Position numbers and translations under genes: made by a program. From Gammaproteobacteria bacterium (GTDB lineage: Bacteria > Pseudomonadota > Gammaproteobacteria > Pseudomonadales > Azotimanducaceae_A), in contig DUAT01000119.1 in the NCBI GenBank assembly GCA_012960755.1, forward strand, positions 1 through 64,000: a stretch of 64,000 nt of DNA, read 5' to 3'. Under the pieces are notes generated by a model. The model saw only the letters and a program-made list of their open reading frames with translations, was not told where the DNA came from and searched no databases. Below, one piece after another: positions 59,302-64,000 of this stretch. Position 1 is the first letter of the stretch. The number at the start of each line of letters is the position of its first letter.

Positions 59302-60258
59302 ATGGTACGGTACTATGAATTGGCAGGTTTACTGGTTGTCATCGGGTTGCCCATGGCACAGGCCAGCGGGGGAATTCCCCGTACACCCTGGGGTGTACCG
59401 GATATCAACGGCGTCTGGAAATTCAGCATTGCGACGCCCCTGCAACGAGATGATTCGCTCGGGGACAAAACACATTTCACGACGGATGAGGCTGCGGCGT
59501 ATTTAGCAAACAGTATCTCCCGCAACACTGATCTTGCCGCTGAATTTGATGGTGGGAAGGACAAGTTTGTTGGGCTTGAACTCTGGCAGCCTTACGACGA
59601 AGCTCCATTGACACGGGATTTGCGTACCTTCCTGGTCTATGATCCGGTTGACGGTAAGATTCCCTATACCCCAGCTGGTGAGCAGCGTCTGGCTAAGGTT
59701 AGCCGCCATCATTTTGAGCCACCAGCGGGTCCGGAAGACAGACCCCTGGCTGACCGGTGCATCCTGGGTTTCAACACCGGACCGCCGATGGATCTGACTT
59801 TTGAATACAACGATTATGCGCAGATATTCGTGACGCAAAACACCGTTGTTATCATGACAGAAATGGTCAACGACGCCCGCATTGTGCCGTTGAATGGCCA
59901 GGCCCATCTGCCCGAAAATATTCGCCATTACCGGGGAGATTCCCGGGGTAACTGGGAGGGAGATACACTGGTCGTAAAAACGCAGAACTTTACGGATGAA
60001 TCAGCTTATATGGGGTCGGGAAGGAATATGCGAGTGACTGAGCGCTTTACGCTTATCAGTGACGGAACACTCGAATATGATTTTCGCGTTGAAGACCCTG
60101 AGAATTTCAAGACACCCTGGGCGGCACGGACTGAGATGCGAAAATCTGATGAACCCATCTACGAATACGCGTGCCATGAACACAATCGCAGTATGGAATA
60201 TATGCTGATGGGTGCCAGGGTCCAGGAAGCCACCAAGCGTGGTGATCAGGAGGAGTAG
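59302..60258 (+). CDS. exported protein of unknown function (TPWGxPDxxGxW family)
   Basis: 318-aa protein from ATG 59302, with GGAAGAGGG just upstream. A signal peptide (about 1-21, ending AQASGG) precedes the motif IPRTPWGVPDINGVW, which I know from a widespread but uncharacterised family in acidobacteria and marine proteobacteria. Further landmarks are PLADRCILGFNTGPPM, HLPENIRHYRGDSRGNWEGDTLVV, NFTDESAYMG and AARTEMRKSDEPIYEYACHEHN. The beta-rich pattern suggests a lipocalin-like fold. No function can be assigned. A G/C-rich GAGCTCGGCGCC sequence follows the stop. Confidence 0.7.
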   Translation: MVRYYELAGLLVVIGLPMAQASGGIPRTPWGVPDINGVWKFSIATPLQRDDSLGDKTHFTTDEAAAYLANSISRNTDLAAEFDGGKDKFVGLELWQPYDEAPLTRDLRTFLVYDPVDGKIPYTPAGEQRLAKVSRHHFEPPAGPEDRPLADRCILGFNTGPPMDLTFEYNDYAQIFVTQNTVVIMTEMVNDARIVPLNGQAHLPENIRHYRGDSRGNWEGDTLVVKTQNFTDESAYMGSGRNMRVTERFTLISDGTLEYDFRVEDPENFKTPWAARTEMRKSDEPIYEYACHEHNRSMEYMLMGARVQEATKRGDQEE

Positions 60259-60334
60259 AGCTCGGCGCCCTCTAGCCGGGTCCTGGTGGAACTGAGTGTC
60301 TTGGTTGGAGTATGACTCAGGTTGAATTGTCGAG

Positions 60335-60949
60335 TTAGCCTGGCAGTTCAGTGACTGCACGATGGCCCTGTTCGATCGCAGCTTCAAGCATGGCACTTGC
60401 TGCTGAATCGGCATTGGCAACCGTTATTCGCTCAAACGGTTTACGAGCGAGCATATGCGGGTAACGGGCATCTTCATCGTCGTCGTACAGCTGATCGAAT
60501 AATGCGTGGGAAGACTTGTCGTATGCATAGCCATGGGCCCAACGATTTACAGTAATACCTGAAATGTCCCTTGCCGGATCAAAACCTGCCGAACCCAGTA
60601 TACTGGCAAGCTGAATACGGACGTTGCGCTCTATGGTCTCAAAAGATGTGGTTAGAAGATCATGGCGCGCAAGCCGATATTGTTCTTTCGCCGTGAGGCC
60701 CTGGTTGTTTGTATGTGGATATCGAAACATGGCGATGATCACGGGTTGGTCTGGTCCACTCGTGCTGGCATAGTCGCCAAGGCTAACGGGATAATCCAGT
60801 TGTGCCACATGAACATGTGTGTTACTTGCGAAGACAGGCGCTGTTGAAGTTGTTGCCAGCGCCGCTGCCGATAATGTTCCAATACCATGGATCACATCTC
60901 GACGGGAAATAGGCCGGTTCATTCCAAGTTTGCGATCAGTTGAATTCAC
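60335..60949 (-). pseudogene. Tat-exported FAD-oxidoreductase-type gene with internal deletion
   Basis: The 204-codon frame joins two ends of what looks like a much longer protein. The N-terminus MNRPISRRDVIHG is a twin-arginine signal followed by AALATTSTAPVFA. The C-terminus, ISGITVNRWAHGYAYDKS and later ARKPFERITVANADSAASAMLEAAIEQG, is the end of a family of flavin oxidoreductases (about 600 residues or more) in my recollection. The Rossmann and substrate domains are absent. A shorter relic of the same N-terminal region lies at 63728-63808, and both share the same upstream DNA. It is probably inactive; expression as a small exported protein cannot be excluded. Confidence 0.6.
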
Positions 60950-61100
60950 CTTAGCATCCTAATTTACAGTTTCCTGCTGCGGTTGCTGCCAGGACAGGAA
61001 TAAATTGACAGGATTTTGTACAAATGCATCAGCACAATTGAACACGCACGATCAAACATCTGCCTTCCATTCATGTAGGGAGGAAGCGTAAAAGGGGTTT
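60933..61100. repeat. about 170-bp direct repeat, copy 1
   Basis: From CGATCAGTTGAATTCACC onward the sequence matches 63792-63962 in the same orientation, with scattered differences. Long identical blocks include ATTGCATCAGCACAATTGAA-type sequence, CACGCACGATCAAAC and TTCCATTCATGTAGGGAGG. It includes the first codons and upstream region of the truncated flavin gene. The two copies flank the cassette that holds the 164-aa protein, the partner protein and the UGSC selenoprotein. Confidence 0.85.
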
Positions 61101-61197
61101 TCCTTTCTCCTCTCCGACGACCAGTAAACTGAAGCACTCGACTCACCTGAAGAGTGACGTTATATTGTCGGTAGTGAAAACTGAAGGAATTTAAAAG

Positions 61198-61692
61198 TTG
61201 AAACCTATGATCAAAATCAGAGCAATTCTTTGTTTTGCTATCGTATTGACGCCTGTGCTGCTGCAGGCCGAGACTCATAAGAAAGTTCAAGCGGCACTGG
61301 GTTACCAGGTGGCTGAAAACACCTGTATGAATCCGTCGGAATTTGCCAATACAGCGACTGTTTCGAACGCCCCAGTTCAATCATCTGGTAGTGTCGATTT
61401 CTTCACAGGAGGTGGCGCCGCAGAAAGTTCGGACATGGACTCTTACACTAGAAAGCGACTGGAAAAGAAAGAAAAGAAGTGGCGGAAATGTGTCGACAAG
61501 TACAAGGCATCGCTATTGGACGACATGATTGAATTGAAAAAAAGCGCTCAGTATGGGCTCTCACAAGACCAGGCTACTCAGTATGGGCTCTCACAAGACC
61601 AAGCTAATATCATCGCAGGGAAAATGCTGGAAATTCAAACTGTCTATATGACACCCGATGGCGTGCTTGATACCGTACCTGAAAACGAGTGA
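61198..61692 (+). CDS. small exported protein with internal tandem repeat
   Basis: 164 residues from TTG 61198 (AAGGAATTT upstream) or 161 from ATG 61207. A signal peptide (MIKIRAILCFAIVLTPVLLQA) is followed by a short Cys-containing region (NTCMNPSEF, later KWRKCVDKYKASLLDDM), two Cys that could form a disulfide, and a charged coiled-coil-like stretch RKRLEKKEKKW. A 10-residue unit QYGLSQDQA(T/N) occurs twice in tandem (61549-61608). It lies 10 bp before the partner gene, so it may be part of the UGSC cassette. No family is recognised. Confidence 0.65.
   Translation: MKPMIKIRAILCFAIVLTPVLLQAETHKKVQAALGYQVAENTCMNPSEFANTATVSNAPVQSSGSVDFFTGGGAAESSDMDSYTRKRLEKKEKKWRKCVDKYKASLLDDMIELKKSAQYGLSQDQATQYGLSQDQANIIAGKMLEIQTVYMTPDGVLDTVPENE
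61549..61608 (+). repeat. in-frame 30-bp tandem duplication
   Basis: Two 30-bp units (61549-61578 and 61579-61608) differ at two positions or so near their 3' ends and both encode QYGLSQDQA. Their near identity shows a recent duplication that keeps the frame. Confidence 0.85.
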
Positions 61693-61702
61693 CTTCTTTA
61701 AA

Positions 61703-62761
61703 ATGACACAAATGTCAGCACGCCAAACAGCAACATTGCACGATGTACCGGACGATTTACTCGCTGCGATCGACTACTGTTTTGAACAAGGTTGGACAGA
61801 CGGCTTACCCGTTGTGCCCCCTGAGCTGTCCCGTGTAGAAGCCATGTGTGCCATGGAAGGACGCCCGCCCGAGACAGTGCTCGCTCATCATCCTGCGACC
61901 GGTCTTGAGTTAACAGTACATGCACTCGGCGTCAACGCAGTGATGGCTGGTTGTTTACCCGAGTATTTTCCCGTTCTCGTCGCCGCTTTCGAGGCAATGG
62001 ACCATGAACGATTTAATTTTCATGGCAGTACCGCAAGCACCGGCGGTTCTGCGCCGCTGTTGATTGTCAGCGGCTCGCTGGTCGACGAGATTGGAATGAA
62101 CGCCGGGGTCAATCTGTTTGGACCGGGCAATCGTGCGAATGCGACCATTGGCCGGGCTGTTCGTTTGACGTTGATGAACGTGTTCCGCATGACTCCTGGG
62201 ATCTCGGACAAATCAACCCAGGGCAACCCTGGCAAGTACAGTTTTTGTATTGCCGAACGTGCAGACTGCAATCCATGGGCATCTTTGGCAGAGGAACAAG
62301 GTTACCCAGATGGCGTAAGCTCAGTCACGGTTTTTGCAGGTGCAGGGTTCTGTAATGTCGAAAACCATGGCGGCAACAGCCCCGAGGCTGTCCTTGATTC
62401 GATGGCAGACGCGATGGCCAACTACGGTTGTATCAGCCTTGGACAAAGCGTCGTAGTTCTAGCCCCCGAACACGTAAATATTGTTGCCAGAGACGGGTGG
62501 TCTAAAGCTGAAGTGCAGACTTACCTGTTTGAAAAAGCTCAGCGCCCGGTTGATGGAATGAAACGTGTTGGTAAATTCGTTGAGGGAGAATACAAGAAAC
62601 AGGGCCAGCTCGAAATGCACCGTGGTTTGTCACCATCAGATATTGCAATCACGGTGGGTGGCGGTGATGCAGGTGGACATTCCGCGTTCATTCCATCCTG
62701 GAGTCGCTCCCGTGGATCTATCATGCAACATCAGCCCATAGGCGTGTGCATTGACTGTTAG
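61703..62761 (+). CDS. conserved protein of unknown function, partner of the UGSC selenoprotein
   Basis: 352-aa cytoplasmic protein, from ATG 61703 (10 bp after the previous stop; ATG 61712 is an alternative). Landmarks: YCFEQGWTDGLPVVPPE, TVHALGVNAVMAGCLPEYFPVLVAAFEAM, STASTGGSAPLLIVSGSLVDEIGMN, GPGNRANATIGRAVRLTLMNV and VFAGAGFCNVENHG. The protein ends in CIDC, a CxxC pair at the very C-terminus. I do not recognise a characterised family. The 39-bp gap to the UGSC gene and shared orientation suggest the two work together, perhaps in a thiol/selenol redox reaction. The CIDC end could exchange electrons with the Sec motif; this is inference. Confidence 0.7.
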   Translation: MTQMSARQTATLHDVPDDLLAAIDYCFEQGWTDGLPVVPPELSRVEAMCAMEGRPPETVLAHHPATGLELTVHALGVNAVMAGCLPEYFPVLVAAFEAMDHERFNFHGSTASTGGSAPLLIVSGSLVDEIGMNAGVNLFGPGNRANATIGRAVRLTLMNVFRMTPGISDKSTQGNPGKYSFCIAERADCNPWASLAEEQGYPDGVSSVTVFAGAGFCNVENHGGNSPEAVLDSMADAMANYGCISLGQSVVVLAPEHVNIVARDGWSKAEVQTYLFEKAQRPVDGMKRVGKFVEGEYKKQGQLEMHRGLSPSDIAITVGGGDAGGHSAFIPSWSRSRGSIMQHQPIGVCIDC

Positions 62762-62800
62762 TAGCCACCATTAAAAGCCACCTCCAAAGGTAAATTCACG

Positions 62801-63322
62801 ATGAAACTCGTAGATCCAACCGTTACCAGCAGTCAGGTGAATAATCGCCGAGCGCCAGCTCTGACGACATTGCAGGGCAAAACCATTGGACTATTGTCGA
62901 ACAGGAAACTGAACGCCGATTTACTGTTGCAGGAGACTGCCGCCTGTTTGATTCGCCGCCATGGTGGACGAGCTCTATCCATGGCCCACAAGGCCAATCC
63001 AAGCGCCCCGGCCCCGGCTGATAAACTGACTGACCTGTCACCTGAATGCGACTACCTGCTCACGGCAACCGGGGACTGAGGCAGTTGTTCAACGTGCAGT
63101 TTGCATGACGGCATTACCTTTGAACAAACAGGCAAACGGGCTGCGGTCTTGTGCACCAAACCATTTGTCGTCACCGCAGGTAATATTGCGAGGGTAATGG
63201 GCTTGCCTGATTACCCGTTTGTTGTTCTCGATCATCCTATTGGCAGTTGTACCCCGGAAGAGATCCGTCAGAAAGCGGAATATGCCGCTGACCAGGCAGA
63301 ACGAATCCTATTGGGAGAGTGA
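62801..63322 (+). CDS. UGSC-family selenoprotein
   Basis: 173-residue protein read through in-frame TGA 63077-63079 as selenocysteine 93. The frame is continuous on both sides, and the sequence across it is LLTATGD-Sec-GSCSTCSLHDGI, the motif after which the UGSC family is named, with Cys96 and Cys99 following. The N-terminal part (LQGKTIGLLSNRKLNADLLL, KANPSAPAPADKLTDL) and C-terminal part (FVVTAGNIARVMGLPDYPFVVLDHPIGSCTPEEI, with another GSC) are both present, so the protein is complete. Function is unknown; the U-x-x-C pattern indicates a redox site. ATG 62801 has AAAGG upstream. It follows the partner gene by 39 bp. Confidence 0.88.
63077..63107 (+). promoter_or_regulatory. UGA selenocysteine codon with candidate SECIS hairpin
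   Basis: After TGA 63077-63079, CGTGCA (63093-63098) can pair with TGCATG (63102-63107, one G-T pair), leaving the 3-base loop GTT with exposed G and U. The loop lies 19 nt after the TGA. It is weaker than the hairpins of the other two selenoprotein genes, and an alternative GTTG/CAAC stem competes at 63084-63093. Confidence 0.55.
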
Positions 63323-63340
63323 TAGTGGTACAGTATCATT

Positions 63341-63722
63341 AAGCGTTACATAAGACGGCGAGATTTCGTAAAAGGTAGCGCTGTAGTTTTAGCAATACTC
63401 GCAACGGGTGGTTGTATGAAAACAATCCCAACCCCAACACCGGTTATAACGACTAAAACCGGTAAGTTGCAGGGAGAGATCGTTAGGGGTGTGCACAGAT
63501 TTCTGAATCCCGTATGCCGATCCACCATTCGGTGAAAAGAGATGGCTGTCACCAACTCATCGGTCTCGTTGGGAAGACATCTTGCCGACCACACGGTACG
63601 GCGCTATCTGCCCACAAACAGATGGCATCGGTTTTGGTCTGCCTGAAGAAGGCGAAGACTGCCTTAACCTGAACGTTTGGACTCCTGATCCATCGGGCGG
63701 TGGGCTACCCGTTATGGTCTGG
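63341..63722 (+). pseudogene. truncated, frameshifted type-B carboxylesterase
   Basis: Minus a start codon, the frame begins RYIRRRDFVKGSAVVLAILATGGC, a Tat-like and lipobox export signal, then TGKLQGEIVRGVHRFL. A one-base shift near 63510 moves to IPYADPPFGEKRWLSP, RSRWEDILPTTRYGAICPQ and GEDCLNLNVWTPDP, PVMVW, all hallmarks of type-B carboxylesterases. The sequence is lost exactly where the HGGGF oxyanion motif should follow (63722), so the catalytic domain is absent. Beyond it begins a relic of the flavin gene on the other strand. Confidence 0.75.
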
Positions 63723-63727
63723 TCGAT

Positions 63728-63808
63728 TCGACCCTCACGAGCGAGTTGGTGCGCCACCTCAAACGACCCGGGATGGTTGCCTCGGATCTTACGATCAGTT
63801 GAATTCAC
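63728..63808 (-). pseudogene. short relic of the Tat flavin-oxidoreductase gene
   Basis: The minus strand from ATG 63808 reads MNSTDRKI, like the start of the gene at 60949, then RGNHPGSFEVAHQLAREGR, which resembles a segment some tens of residues further into the same family. The Tat signal between is deleted and the rest is lost where the carboxylesterase relic begins. Together with direct-repeat copy 2 it shows that this end of the cassette is a second, more decayed copy. Confidence 0.5.
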
Positions 63809-63962
63809 CTTATTATCCTGATTGACAGTTTCCTGCTGCGGTTACTGCCACGACGGGAATAACTTAACGGGACCTTTTCGTACAATTGCATCAGCACAAT
63901 TGAACACGCACGATCAAACGCCTGTCTTCCATTCATGTAGGGAGGAAAAAGCAAAAGGAGTT
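63792..63962. repeat. about 170-bp direct repeat, copy 2
   Basis: Same orientation as 60933-61100 and matching over its length with scattered substitutions and a few short gaps. It closes the UGSC cassette on the right. The remaining bases to 64000 hold no recognisable gene. Confidence 0.85.
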
Positions 63963-64000
63963 TATCGGTTCTATTCAGGGGCTTTCACGATCACTTATAC

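Noticed and set aside
61690..61692. TGA at the end of the 164-aa protein as a further Sec codon
   Set aside because: Only two sense codons follow before the next stop, there is no Cys partner motif, and the next gene starts 10 bp later.

Overview
The window reads as chromosome of a heterotrophic, probably marine gammaproteobacterium of the kind that degrades hydrocarbons, lipids or terpenoids. This is an inference from gene content: two CYP153-type P450s, several CoA-transferases, enoyl-CoA hydratases and thiolases, luciferase-like oxidoreductases, Rieske, PhyH and TauD oxygenases, GPH/MFS carriers, many alpha/beta hydrolases, and roughly balanced base composition. No rRNA, tRNA, CRISPR array, phage module or intact transposase was recognised.

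Layout. 1-9.1 kb is mostly a leftward catabolic block (thiolase, EthD, PPOX, CoA-transferase, LLM oxidoreductase, PhyH, hydrolase, MaoC) with a rightward LLM gene and an MFS carrier. 9.2-15.2 kb is rightward: SDR, CYP153, a PRISE-like reductase, a DUF3313 protein and a hydrolase. 15.2-19.8 kb is mixed housekeeping and accessory genes. 19.9-31.2 kb holds a Rieske oxygenase, an SDR, a TetR regulator, a GrdB-like selenoprotein plus TauD dioxygenase, a FAD monooxygenase, a GPH carrier, a hydrolase, selD and a U32-like protein. 31.3-46.4 kb is a patchwork of redox enzymes, hydrolases, a LysR regulator, relic genes and a cadherin-repeat protein. 46.5-53.1 kb is a GntR-linked degradative cluster (two enoyl-CoA hydratases, two amidohydrolases, one CYP153). 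53.2-59.2 kb is a leftward operon-like run (phosphotransferase, thiolase-like protein, enoyl-CoA hydratase, phosphoesterase, solute-binding protein). 59.3-64 kb holds an exported protein of unknown role and a small cassette ending in a UGSC-type selenoprotein, bounded by a diverged direct repeat and by broken genes.

The most striking content is selenocysteine. Three genes are each interrupted by one in-frame TGA at a position where selenocysteine is expected, and each TGA is followed by a plausible bacterial SECIS hairpin: a GrdB-like reductase component (23291-24478), selD itself (29231-30286) and a UGSC protein (62801-63322). Simple gene calling would truncate or miss all three. selA, selB and selC are not in this window. 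A stop-truncated relative of the UGSC protein lies close to selD. The GrdB-like gene sits beside a TauD dioxygenase and Rieske/SDR genes and is divergent from a TetR gene, with a perfect inverted repeat between them. This suggests a regulated selenoenzyme used in aerobic catabolism rather than clostridial glycine fermentation.

Other non-genic signals are a shared operator-like motif at three promoters around the GntR gene, an inverted 40-bp dispersed repeat (30.35 and 59.26 kb), a roughly 170-bp direct repeat flanking the UGSC cassette, REP-like GGTCAGAGT hairpin sequences, and several gene relics (GNAT, GST, carboxylesterase, FAD oxidoreductase, alpha/beta hydrolase).
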